DNA of 64,000 bases from positions 1 through 64,000 of the forward strand of contig NZ_CAKMMW010000030.1 of assembly GCF_927798215.1 (NCBI RefSeq), given 5' to 3'. A program made the position numbers and the translations under genes. Positions 25,355 through 33,355 of the stretch are shown piece after piece (within the stretch, counting starts at the first letter, position 1; each line of letters starts with the position of its first letter). The notes under the pieces are model-generated. The model was not told the origin of the DNA. It was given only the letters and a program-made list of their open reading frames with translations, and did no database searches. This DNA comes from Paenibacillus_E allorhizoplanae. Its GTDB lineage: Bacteria > Bacillota > Bacilli > Paenibacillales > NBRC-103111.

Positions 25355-25798
25355 ATGACTACATGCATTCGTGAAGCAACACCCCAGGATACATCAGCAA
25401 TTAGTTCACTCGTTTCTCATCTGACCGGCAAACTGATTTCCCCTTTACATATTGAAAATAGGCTGCATAACATGCGCGGCAACCCAGACGAATTGCTATA
25501 TGTCTATGAAGAAAAGAATCGGATTCTCGGTACATTAAGCTTTCGTATCCGCAGAGATCATGCCGCACACGATGTAACATTTAGTGAAATTTCGGTTATT
25601 TCCTATAAGCAAGATCCCGATAGTAACCAAGCACCATTGGCGCAATTGAGAAGCTATGCCGAACAGCTGGCAAGTGATCATAACTGCTCTGGCATGATGT
25701 GGTTGACTGATGAAGAATCCACTGACATGTCCCGAAGCGCACGACCGCCCATCGGCTTTCATGAAACCGGCTATCGTTTTGTCAAACGTTTCCTCTAG
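25355..25798 (+). CDS. GNAT-family N-acetyltransferase
   Basis: A 147-residue GNAT protein starting MTTCIREATPQDTSAISSLV. Strand beta-4 (ILGTLSFRIRRD) and the following helix region (QLRSYAEQLASDHNCSGMMWL) are recognisable, but the pyrophosphate loop is weak. AAGAAGG before the ATG at 25355 supports this start over 25331. Acetyl acceptor unknown. It precedes the DUF2500 gene by 54 bases on the same strand. Confidence 0.7.
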   Translation: MTTCIREATPQDTSAISSLVSHLTGKLISPLHIENRLHNMRGNPDELLYVYEEKNRILGTLSFRIRRDHAAHDVTFSEISVISYKQDPDSNQAPLAQLRSYAEQLASDHNCSGMMWLTDEESTDMSRSARPPIGFHETGYRFVKRFL

Positions 25799-25852
25799 CT
25801 AGGAGAAAGTCGATTCACCTATTCTATCAATACTGCGAAGGAGTGCTTACTT

Positions 25853-26224
25853 GTGCTAGCTGGGTTAAATGAAGGAGCTTTAAGTACGCTTGTCCTTATC
25901 CTCTTCATCCTCATCCTTATTCTTGTGGTTGGCATCTTTCTATTCATTATTATCAAATCCCTTTCGGTCTGGACATCCAATAACAATGCACCCATTCAAG
26001 ATCGATTCTGTAAGGTTGTTGCCAAACGGATACAACTCTCTGGAAACACCAGTAATTTAGATTCTAATACCTCTTACTTTGTTACTTTTGAGTTTGAAGA
26101 CCGGAGCAGAATGGAACTATGGATAGGCAGGCAGCAGTTTGGCCATATGGTCGAGGGGGACGTAGGGAATTTAACTTTTCAAGGCACTCGTTTCAAAGAA
26201 TTCGAACGCAAGAAAGCAATGTGA
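25853..26224 (+). CDS. DUF2500-family membrane-anchored protein
   Basis: A 123-residue protein with one N-terminal membrane segment (about residues 10-35). Its small beta-rich cytoplasmic or extracellular domain contains SYFVTFEFEDRSRMELWIGR and EGDVGNLTFQGTRFKEFER, typical of DUF2500. No biochemical role is known to me. The GTG start has GAAGGAG about ten bases upstream. Confidence 0.8.
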   Translation: MLAGLNEGALSTLVLILFILILILVVGIFLFIIIKSLSVWTSNNNAPIQDRFCKVVAKRIQLSGNTSNLDSNTSYFVTFEFEDRSRMELWIGRQQFGHMVEGDVGNLTFQGTRFKEFERKKAM

Positions 26225-26306
26225 GCAATTCCACGAATACGTAAGCATTTAGAAGGAAAAACAAAAAAATAGGCATATTCAGGCAGATATTTGAATAATC
26301 TGAATA

Positions 26307-26335
26307 TTTACAATATTTTAATAATGGGCTATTAT
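26307..26335 (+). promoter_or_regulatory. Promoter of a stand-alone RNA
   Basis: TTTACA (26307-26312), a 17-base spacer and TATTAT (26330-26335). Transcription would start near 26342, exactly where the structured block begins. Confidence 0.65.
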
Positions 26336-26340
26336 AAATC

Positions 26341-26757
26341 CAAGGCAGACAGGGAGGACAACCCGCACCATACGGTGCAGAATCAACGAAGAGCCTTATT
26401 ATTACCTTCTAGGAGAGGGGATAGTCCATTGGGCCACGTTAGCGAAGCATGCTACTCACTTGCGTTCTAAACGACAAGAACCGAGTGCAGGAACGTCCCA
26501 CTCGTTCATCCAGCATGCGGGAAATCAGATCAGGCAGGTCATCATTCTAGGAAAGGAACAGAAGTGAGGGACTTGTCGTATGGTTGATTAAATGGGCAAT
26601 TAACTAAGAGGAAAGGACACTTTAACTTTGAGGCGAATGTATCGATTGCAGCAACTGACTTACGAATTTTCGGGGAACGGAGTGTGTGGAAGAACAATTG
26701 AATAGGCAAAATGACTCATAGAGACCTCCGGTTATCATGGATAAGCGGGGGCCTCTA
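26341..26757 (+). ncRNA. Candidate structured non-coding RNA, about 415 nt
   Basis: This block has no reading frame, a promoter at its 5' edge and a hairpin at its 3' edge. Two three-way-junction-like modules can be drawn. Module 1: AAGGC 26342-26346 with GCCTT 26393-26397, enclosing GGG/CCC (26352-26354/26362-26364) and GCACC/GGTGC (26365-26369/26374-26378). Module 2: GCATGCT 26447-26453 with AGCATGC 26512-26518, enclosing GTTCT/AGAAC (26464-26468/26477-26481) and GAGTG-ca-GGA against TCC-CACTC (26483-26503). The purine-rich element CTAGGARAGG occurs near 26410 and again near 26548. It does not match RNase P, tmRNA, SRP or 6S RNA as I know them. The downstream gene is on the other strand, so a cis riboswitch is unlikely. 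Confidence 0.6.
26718..26757. terminator. Bidirectional hairpin terminator
   Basis: ATAGAGaCCtCCGgTTATC pairs with its near-complement ending at 26757, using a few wobbles. The T run is short on both strands. It would end the RNA above on the plus strand and the histidine kinase gene on the minus strand. Confidence 0.65.
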
Positions 26758-26774
26758 TTTGCGTTCACATGATG

Positions 26775-27920
26775 TTATATGTTGGGTAGCTGAGCCTTCT
26801 GAACAATCGGTAATCGGACGATGAAGGACGTCAGTTCTTCCATCCCGCTCTCCACTGTGATCGATCCATGATGCATCTCCACGATTTTCTTCGCGATCGA
26901 CAAGCCCAGCCCATTGCCGCCTGCCATGCGATTTCTAGATTTATCTGCTTTGTAAAATCGTTCAAAAATATGCGTCTGATCCTCTTCAGGAATGCTAGGC
27001 CCATTATTCGAAATCCGCGTTACAGCCTCATCTCCGTTACTGACCACTCGAACACGAATCGTTCCGCCAACAGGTACAAATTTCACTGCGTTGTGGATGA
27101 GATTCGTCCATACTTGGCTGAGCAAATCCTCATCGGCCTCGGCGGTTACAGGATCCAGCTCGATGTCCATTTCAATATCTTTATCTACCCACTGCGGCTC
27201 ACAAGCGAGGATATGATTGCGCAGCTGTTTATCCAAACGATAGCTCTTCGGTTCAAAAGGATGATGCTGCGACTCCAAGGAAGTCAGTTTCAGCAAGTTT
27301 TCGCTGAGCTTGGATAACCGTACACTTTCCGTTTCAATAATGGTCAAATAATGCTTACGCTCCTCCGGCGACAGCTGATCATTCTGCAGTGCGCGGGAGA
27401 ATCCGCTAATGGACGTTAATGGCGACTGGATTTCATGTGAGACGTTCGAAATAAACTCCTGCCTCATTTTCTCTAATTGCCCGAGATCAGTCGCCATTTG
27501 ATTGATGGACTCCGCTAACTCCACGAAAGGCCCATTCCGCGGGTTATTATCTACCAACACATTGAAATCCCCTCTCGACATGCTGCGGATCGCTTGATTC
27601 AAACTTTGGAAGAAAATCAACTGATGCTTACGCATAAATTGGCCAAGAATGGCCATAGTAATCCCCCAGAAGAACATGCCTCCGATGCAGTTGATCAATT
27701 GCACGATGACTTCCGCAGGCCGTTTCCCCAGATGCACGTAGAGATACTCCGTGCCATAGAAGGCAGCCAACCAATACACGATAATAAGAGTAAATACCAG
27801 TAAGGCAAAAAAGAAGCCGCTTAATCGCTGGAGAATGGACTGCTTATTATTCTGGCTCATTCTCCGCTTCTTCTGTCTTTCTCTCCGCTCTCTTCTCTCT
27901 ACTCTGTGTCGATGATTCAT
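26775..27920 (-). CDS. Sensor histidine kinase (HAMP-HisKA)
   Basis: A 381-residue membrane kinase. A very basic N-terminus (RHRVERRERRERQKKRR) precedes membrane segments at about 30-52 and 65-90. A HAMP-like linker (about 95-145) leads to HisKA with VSHEIQSPLTSISGF (His near 160), then HATPase with N box, DEDLLSQVWTNLIHNAVKF, and G boxes. There is almost no extracellular loop, so it probably senses membrane or intramembrane signals. It overlaps its response regulator by four bases. Confidence 0.88.
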   Translation of the reverse strand: MNHRHRVERRERRERQKKRRMSQNNKQSILQRLSGFFFALLVFTLIIVYWLAAFYGTEYLYVHLGKRPAEVIVQLINCIGGMFFWGITMAILGQFMRKHQLIFFQSLNQAIRSMSRGDFNVLVDNNPRNGPFVELAESINQMATDLGQLEKMRQEFISNVSHEIQSPLTSISGFSRALQNDQLSPEERKHYLTIIETESVRLSKLSENLLKLTSLESQHHPFEPKSYRLDKQLRNHILACEPQWVDKDIEMDIELDPVTAEADEDLLSQVWTNLIHNAVKFVPVGGTIRVRVVSNGDEAVTRISNNGPSIPEEDQTHIFERFYKADKSRNRMAGGNGLGLSIAKKIVEMHHGSITVESGMEELTSFIVRLPIVQKAQLPNI

Positions 27921-28591
27921 TTCAGCACCTCCAGCCGATAGCCCAAGCCTCGAATTGTAGCGATGCGAAAAGCGTGCCGCTCCTCAGGAAATCGCTCACG
28001 CAGCCGATTTATATGCACATCAACCGTCCGTTCATTTCCTTCGTAGTCAAATCCCCAAATCTGCTCGATCAATTGATCGCGCGAGAAGGTTTTGCCAGGA
28101 TAGCTCGCGAGCTTATAGAGCAGCTCGAATTCCTTAAGCGGCAGCGTGATGCTCTCTGCGCCAACGGTGACTTCATAGGTTTTGCGATTCATACTTAAAT
28201 CGCCAGCCTGAATCGTTTGCGAGGAAGCGATTTTGTAGCGCTTCAGCAGCGCTCTCACTCGCATCGCTAACTCAAGCGGCTCGAAGGGCTTGGTGAGGTA
28301 ATCGTCTGCACCAAGCTCGAAGCCCTTGACCTTCTGGGCCGTTTCTCCTTTGGCCGTTAGCATGAGTATCGGCAAATCATAATGCTCTCTAAGCTCCTCG
28401 CACAGCTTCCATCCGTCCATGTTCGGCATCATCACATCGAGAATAACCATATCGACTTGGACGGTTTGCAGCTTCTTGAGCGCTTCGACGCCATCTTCGG
28501 CCTCGACGACATCGAAGCCCTCGTTCATCATGAACACGCGGACAAGCTCACGAATATACGGATCATCATCTACGATCATAATGGGTGCCAT
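27917..28591 (-). CDS. OmpR/PhoB-type response regulator
   Basis: A 224-residue regulator. The receiver domain (1-115) has acidic residues in IVDDD, phosphoacceptor Asp in DMVILDVMMPNMDGW (about 53) and Lys in DYLTKPF (about 102). A winged helix (about 128-222) ends in RTVDVHINRLRERF...IRGLGYRLE. It partners the downstream kinase. Target genes are not evident from the neighbourhood. Confidence 0.92.
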   Translation of the reverse strand: MAPIMIVDDDPYIRELVRVFMMNEGFDVVEAEDGVEALKKLQTVQVDMVILDVMMPNMDGWKLCEELREHYDLPILMLTAKGETAQKVKGFELGADDYLTKPFEPLELAMRVRALLKRYKIASSQTIQAGDLSMNRKTYEVTVGAESITLPLKEFELLYKLASYPGKTFSRDQLIEQIWGFDYEGNERTVDVHINRLRERFPEERHAFRIATIRGLGYRLEVLK

Positions 28592-28736
28592 GATTCATTC
28601 ATCCTCACTTCTTGATGGTATTGTCTGCATATAGACTGTGGATATGATAGAAATTAGCATAAAGGAGCAATATAAACTGAATTTAAACCAAAGCCTATTT
28701 TTATAAAATGAAAGGGCTTTATTTGGAAAATGTTTT

Positions 28737-29267
28737 ATGATAAATTTGGGAAAAGGAACAGTTTGGGGGGTTGTGGCCTGTATGACAAATAACACATTGG
28801 CGGATTTCAACAAGCTGACTACCGCGGAAGCGGAAGCCCTATTTAGGCGCGAGGTACTCTCGGAAGGATTCGCAGGTTTCAGGCGGTTACTCGACAGTCT
28901 CACGGATGCGATCAAAGCCGCGGGTGACACAGAAATGGATACCGTGGAACATTCGGTTGCGAAAGCGAAGCGACTTTTCCCTGAACCCGTTGATTTCAGC
29001 CCATCTTGGGAGAAGATTTGGCCAGAGCTCGAAAGTACCATAGCTGCCAAGAAACACATTTTCGCGAATATCCCTCAAGCAGAGAGAGCTGGAGAATGGC
29101 AGGTTATCATGGATAATCCACTCGTGGTGCAAGAGGTTGTCTGCTATCCCGCCTTGACGTTCGAGGATGCGGCCTATCTGTACGCTTATTTCCGACCGCA
29201 ATTAGAGAAGTCCGAATACATTCGTCTGCAGAAAATTCAAACGGTCATTCAGGAAATCGGCAGTTAG
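28737..29267 (+). CDS. Conserved-looking protein of unknown function
   Basis: A soluble protein of 176 residues if read from 28737, or 161 from the in-frame ATG at 28782 (MTNNTLADFNKLT), which looks like a more natural N-terminus. Neither start has a good ribosome site; a GGGGGG run lies 14-19 bases before 28782. The sequence is acidic, mostly helical and Ala/Glu-rich, with WQVIMDNPLVVQEVVCYPALTF as its most distinctive stretch. I do not recognise a domain. Codon use looks like the neighbours, so it is probably a real gene. Confidence 0.6.
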   Translation: MINLGKGTVWGVVACMTNNTLADFNKLTTAEAEALFRREVLSEGFAGFRRLLDSLTDAIKAAGDTEMDTVEHSVAKAKRLFPEPVDFSPSWEKIWPELESTIAAKKHIFANIPQAERAGEWQVIMDNPLVVQEVVCYPALTFEDAAYLYAYFRPQLEKSEYIRLQKIQTVIQEIGS

Positions 29268-29289
29268 GATCACTTAAAAATACTTCGAA

Positions 29290-29829
29290 TCACTTCAATT
29301 TCTCCTTCATCCACTCACACCAGTACAAATCCGTATCTACCTTCATTGTGGCTTTATGTACCAATACATACATGCCGAATGCATCATCACCAATTTCTAA
29401 TTGATCGAGCGGTTTCTCACTTCCTTGTTGGATCTTATCCATCAGGAGGTTGAATCGCTCTTTTTTTTTCTTATAATATACTTCGCGTACTGCGAGCATC
29501 TTCCTCGCCTGCTCTTTATCCACTAAACCGATGCAGTACACCTTAAGGGAAAGCTCATCTCTCGTCACGGGTTCATCCGTTGGCTCAGCAATCCAGCCCC
29601 GTAAAGCATCCTTCCCTTGCTCCGTGATGGAGTAGACTTTCTTATCCGGCTTATCCGATTGAGCAACATGTACGAAAGCGACGTGCCCCTTTTGCTCTAA
29701 TTGTGCTAAGAGTGGGTAGATCTGGCTATGTTTGGCTGACCAAAAAGGCTGAATATGCTGCATAAGCTCATACCCCGAGCGGGAGTTTTTGGTTAAAAGG
29801 CTTAATAATCCATATGAAAGGGTATTCAA
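29290..29829 (-). CDS. PadR-family transcriptional regulator
   Basis: A 179-residue PadR regulator. The winged helix occupies residues 3-80 (LSYGLLSLLTKNSRSGYELM, then IYPLLAQLEQKGHV and the KKVYSITEQGKDAL wing). The C-terminal Vir_act_alpha_C dimerisation helix ends in DLYWCEWMKEKLK. It starts with TTG behind AGGAGGAG. It is divergent from a DHA2 multidrug exporter, and a canonical PadR box lies in the gap, so it most likely represses both. Confidence 0.92.
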   Translation of the reverse strand: MNTLSYGLLSLLTKNSRSGYELMQHIQPFWSAKHSQIYPLLAQLEQKGHVAFVHVAQSDKPDKKVYSITEQGKDALRGWIAEPTDEPVTRDELSLKVYCIGLVDKEQARKMLAVREVYYKKKKERFNLLMDKIQQGSEKPLDQLEIGDDAFGMYVLVHKATMKVDTDLYWCEWMKEKLK

Positions 29830-29843
29830 TAGCGCTCCTCCTT

Positions 29844-29861
29844 TATGTCATTATTGACATA
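29844..29861. promoter_or_regulatory. PadR box
   Basis: TATGTCA-TTAT-TGACATA is a perfect palindrome. It contains the ATGT-N8-ACAT spacing that defines PadR operators. It abuts the ribosome site of padR and lies about 90 bases upstream of the exporter start. Confidence 0.8.
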
Positions 29862-29946
29862 TAAACAGTTCGGTAGTATGATGATTTTCATTCAAAATTA
29901 TAGAGAATACTATCTTTAAGATCAATGATAGAGTGGAGGCATTATT

Positions 29947-31434
29947 TTGAGTAAGGATGAGTTACAGCAAGTGCGCTTCTGGCCAATTATGATAGCTATC
30001 TTCTTCGGATCGTTCGTTTCGATTCTAAGTATGAGTACGATTAATATCGCGATACCGATTCTTAGTGATCATTTCCATACGGATTTGAGCAAAATCCAAT
30101 GGACGATTACTGGTTTCATGCTCGCAAGCGGTACAATCGCTCCGATTACAGGATATTTCGGGGAGAAATTCAGCTACAAACGATTATACGCCATTGCGTT
30201 GATTGGTTTTACCGTATTTTCACTCCTATGCGCTTTAGCATGGGACGCTTCATCACTGATTGCTTTCCGTATTATTCAAGGGGCTTTCAGCGGTCTGATT
30301 ATGCCGGCTACCATGACGATTGTGTATCAAGTTATCCCGCGTGATAAGCAACCTATCGCAATTTCACTTTGGTCCTTGTCTGCTATGATGGCGCCAGCAA
30401 TCGGTCCTACATTGAGCGGCTGGTTACTGCAAAATTGGAGCTGGCACTGGTTGTTCCTCATGAACGTACCTGTCGGCATTGTTGCTATTATTCTCGTTTT
30501 CAAATTAATCCCTTATTACCGTCTTTCTGTTCCAAAAAGATTCGATTTAATCGGCTTACTCACTGTTGTTGTCAGCAGTCTTGCGTTGCTCGTTGGGTTC
30601 TCGCAAGGCCATGCTTGGGGATGGTCATCAGGTCGTGTTATCGGTTTATTTGCAACAGGATTCCTAGTCCTTCTGCTGTTTATTTGGAGAGAGCTCAAGG
30701 CTGATTCACCTTTATTGAACATCCGTGTGTTGAAAAACTCACGTTACACGTTATCTCTCATTATTTCCAGTATTGTTACGATAAGCTTGTACTCAGGTAC
30801 CTTCCTGACACCGATTTTCTTGCAAAACATTCAGCACGTAACTCCATTGGATACAGGTTTAATTCTATTACCTGCCTCCCTCGTGATGGCACTTTGTATG
30901 CCAATCGTAGGCAAGCTGTATAGCAGTGTCGGACCTCGTATTCTAATTTTTATCGGTATTTCGTTAATCGCGATTGGTACGCTCACGCTCAGTTGGTTAA
31001 GTACAGACGTATCACGCGGCTATATTGTGTTCTGGATGATCGTTCGAAACGTCGGGATTGCCTTCGCTACGATGCCTGCAAGTAATGCAGGGATGGAGCA
31101 AATTCCGAGAACTCTTTCTGGCCATGCAACATCTATTAATAACTGGGTTCGTAACGTATTCGGGTCCTTCGCGATCGCCCTATTCACTTCCGTTTTATCA
31201 TCCCAAACCGCAACACATAGCAAGGATCTTGCTACCGGCGGGATGACGGACAAAGTACAAATTGGTACTCACGCCTTCACGATGAGTGTCAATGACGTAT
31301 ACTTGCTTGCAACATTTATTGTGCTGGTCGCGCTACCGCTCAGCTTGTTCCTTAACAAGCGCTCCCTAGCACCCGACAATCCTTCCGCGTCGGCACCTGC
31401 TCCTATTGTAGCAACGCCGAGCCCGAAAGCCTAA
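29947..31434 (+). CDS. DHA2-family multidrug exporter (EmrB/LmrB type)
   Basis: A 495-residue, 14-segment MFS antiporter. Motif A is in GYFGEKFSYKRLY (loop 2-3). The exporter-specific motif C appears as MMAPAIGPTLSGWLLQNWSW (about residues 139-158). The TTG start has GGAGG nine bases upstream. It is divergent from PadR, which probably induces it in response to a toxic compound. The tail is Ala/Pro-rich. A strong terminator follows at once. Confidence 0.92.
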   Translation: MSKDELQQVRFWPIMIAIFFGSFVSILSMSTINIAIPILSDHFHTDLSKIQWTITGFMLASGTIAPITGYFGEKFSYKRLYAIALIGFTVFSLLCALAWDASSLIAFRIIQGAFSGLIMPATMTIVYQVIPRDKQPIAISLWSLSAMMAPAIGPTLSGWLLQNWSWHWLFLMNVPVGIVAIILVFKLIPYYRLSVPKRFDLIGLLTVVVSSLALLVGFSQGHAWGWSSGRVIGLFATGFLVLLLFIWRELKADSPLLNIRVLKNSRYTLSLIISSIVTISLYSGTFLTPIFLQNIQHVTPLDTGLILLPASLVMALCMPIVGKLYSSVGPRILIFIGISLIAIGTLTLSWLSTDVSRGYIVFWMIVRNVGIAFATMPASNAGMEQIPRTLSGHATSINNWVRNVFGSFAIALFTSVLSSQTATHSKDLATGGMTDKVQIGTHAFTMSVNDVYLLATFIVLVALPLSLFLNKRSLAPDNPSASAPAPIVATPSPKA

Positions 31435-31447
31435 TGCATGAATAAAG

Positions 31448-31489
31448 AACCCCAGTCCGATGTGATGACTTTCACATTAGGCTGGGGTT
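31448..31489. terminator. Terminator between convergent exporter and oxidoreductase genes
   Basis: AACCCCAGTC pairs with GGCTGGGGTT. An inner ATGTG/CACAT pair and a short T run follow on the plus strand. Confidence 0.8.
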
Positions 31490-31500
31490 TTCGTTTATTC

Positions 31501-32478
31501 TCAAGCGCGGTAGAAATCGCGCAACAGCTCGTCCATCACACGATTGGTACGTGCAGCTGTAACGCCTGTGCTGGGGCTCTGACCAATGCCTCGAAGATCG
31601 TCCACCACGGTCTGGATCAGTGGTTGTTGAACGTGTGGAGGGTTGGGAATCGTCAGTTCTTGAACCTCACCGTCAGCGGTTTCAATGCGCAGATCGCCAC
31701 TGAACGTAGAGAACGATAGTTTGCCAAGGCTACCCACAATCTCATTCAAATCTAGGCGTGTAAACGCATTGAAGCTCCATACCCCTGTACCCATCACACC
31801 GGATTCAAATGCGTAGCTCGTTGTCACGATATCTTCGACCTTTTGCTTGCCGGTTTGATTGCTTGCGAAGCCTTTGACTTCTCCGATCGGCCCCAACAAA
31901 TAGTCAAGAATATCTAATGCATGGCTTGCCAAGTCCACAAATAGACCGCCACCTGACAGTTCAGGCTGAATGCGCCACGGTTCTAATCCTTCTTCATAAT
32001 CTCTCATCGGTTGCAGGTACGTTGATTGTACGAAGCGGATCTCACCGATCACTCCACTATCAATAAGACGCTTGATTTCCACGAATTTAGGGAGCCCTCT
32101 GCGATAATACGCCACAAACAAAGGCACACCGGCTTCTTCACAAGCGGAGATCATTTCTTGACACTCTGCGTGATTCCTAGCCATCGGCTTCTCCACGTAG
32201 ACAGGCTTTCCTGCTTTGGCAGCGAGTAAGGTATAGGCATGATGGAATCCTGGCGGCGTTGCAACGTAGACCGCATTTACATCTGGATCGTTGACTAACG
32301 CCGCGGCGTCATCGTACCATTTTGCCACACCATGACGCTTCGCATAATCCTCTGCTAGTGCCCCATTGCGGCGCATAACAGCGACTAGTTCCGAGCCTTC
32401 TGCCTTCTGCAGAGCTGGGCCGCTTTTGACCTCCGTCACGTCACCGCAGCCGATAATTCCCCAACGAACCTTTTCCAT
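31501..32478 (-). CDS. Gfo/Idh/MocA-family oxidoreductase
   Basis: A 325-residue NAD(P)-dependent sugar or inositol-type dehydrogenase. The Rossmann start is WGIIGCGDVTEVK (residues 5-17). The family EKP motif is PVYVEKPMARN (about 92-102, Lys in catalysis). The C-terminal alpha/beta domain carries GGGLFVDLASHALDILDYLLG with the usual His. Substrate unknown; no sugar operon surrounds it. GAGGAGG precedes the ATG. Confidence 0.9.
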   Translation of the reverse strand: MEKVRWGIIGCGDVTEVKSGPALQKAEGSELVAVMRRNGALAEDYAKRHGVAKWYDDAAALVNDPDVNAVYVATPPGFHHAYTLLAAKAGKPVYVEKPMARNHAECQEMISACEEAGVPLFVAYYRRGLPKFVEIKRLIDSGVIGEIRFVQSTYLQPMRDYEEGLEPWRIQPELSGGGLFVDLASHALDILDYLLGPIGEVKGFASNQTGKQKVEDIVTTSYAFESGVMGTGVWSFNAFTRLDLNEIVGSLGKLSFSTFSGDLRIETADGEVQELTIPNPPHVQQPLIQTVVDDLRGIGQSPSTGVTAARTNRVMDELLRDFYRA

Positions 32479-32682
32479 TCTATTGCCTCCTCTTGAATTG
32501 CGTAGTTGGTTAGGTATTCGACATCAGGGTTGTGACCTCCTGTACAGCATTCGTAAGCAACATGAACCTATAGGCAAGATCGTCCAAAGCGGTCTATTCA
32601 AAACCGAACTAATTGGCACTTTTTATGTACCATATCGACTGCTATACTATTGCTAAAATGCTAAGACAAAGCAGGTGCAGCC

Positions 32683-33294
32683 ATGTGTACACCCTCCCAT
32701 TTTAAAATAGAAGTGCTGTCGGAGATGTATGACCTCATCAACGCACATAGCTTCGCTACGGTCGTTTCCCATCATCAGGAGCGCCCCTTCGCGACGCATA
32801 TCCCCTTGATGTTGCGTTCAGAAGAGCAGTGCTTATATGGGCATTTCGCTCGTTCTAATCCACAGTGGATGGATATCGAGGGACAGGAGATTTTGGTGAT
32901 TTTCCAAGGTCCCCACTGCTATATCTCGCCTTCCTGGTATGGAACGCCTGCCGCTGTCCCAACGTGGAATTATACGGCTGTTCATGTGTATGGCAAGATC
33001 GAGCTCATTCACGACGATCAAGAAGTTTTACGCGTCTTACGGCAGTTAACAAGCAAGTATGAAGGGGCAGACAGCCGGTATGATTTAGACAGCATTGATC
33101 CTCACTTTATTGCGGGGCTGAGCAACGGGATACAAGCTTTCCGGCTCTCGATTTCCAGCATCGAAGGCAAGGCCAAGCTCAGCCAGAATCAGCCGGTCGA
33201 ACGCCAAGAGCGCATTATTCGAGAATTGGAGCTTAAGGGAGATCAGGAGCAGCAGATTGCCGCACTTATGAAAAGAAGCCTACGCGGTTCCTAA
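32683..33294 (+). CDS. PaiB-like FMN-binding protein
   Basis: A 203-residue protein of the PaiB (FMN-binding negative transcriptional regulator) family with a split-barrel flavin fold. Characteristic segments are HSFATVVSHHQERPFATHIPL, GHFARSNPQW, FQGPHCYISPSWYG and VPTWNYTAVHVYGKIELI. In B. subtilis PaiB influences sporulation and degradative-enzyme genes, but direct DNA binding is doubtful for the family. Divergent from the Gfo/Idh gene; a paiA partner is absent. Confidence 0.88.
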   Translation: MCTPSHFKIEVLSEMYDLINAHSFATVVSHHQERPFATHIPLMLRSEEQCLYGHFARSNPQWMDIEGQEILVIFQGPHCYISPSWYGTPAAVPTWNYTAVHVYGKIELIHDDQEVLRVLRQLTSKYEGADSRYDLDSIDPHFIAGLSNGIQAFRLSISSIEGKAKLSQNQPVERQERIIRELELKGDQEQQIAALMKRSLRGS

Positions 33295-33311
33295 CACCGT
33301 GAATGAACAAA

Positions 33312-33347
33312 AGCCTCCACATCCCGTCATTTCGTGGGTGTAGAGGC
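33312..33347. terminator. Bidirectional terminator
   Basis: AGCCTC-cACAtCCCg pairs with cGGG-tGTaGAGGCT between the convergent paiB-like and ABC exporter genes. T tracts occur on both sides. Confidence 0.8.
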
Positions 33348-33355
33348 TCTTTCAT

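Noticed and set aside
26341..26757. RNase P, tmRNA or T-box identity for the structured block
   Set aside because: The GAGGAAAGTCC and ACAGAAA elements of RNase P, the tmRNA ends and the T-box sequence are all missing, and no gene follows on the same strand for a T-box to control.
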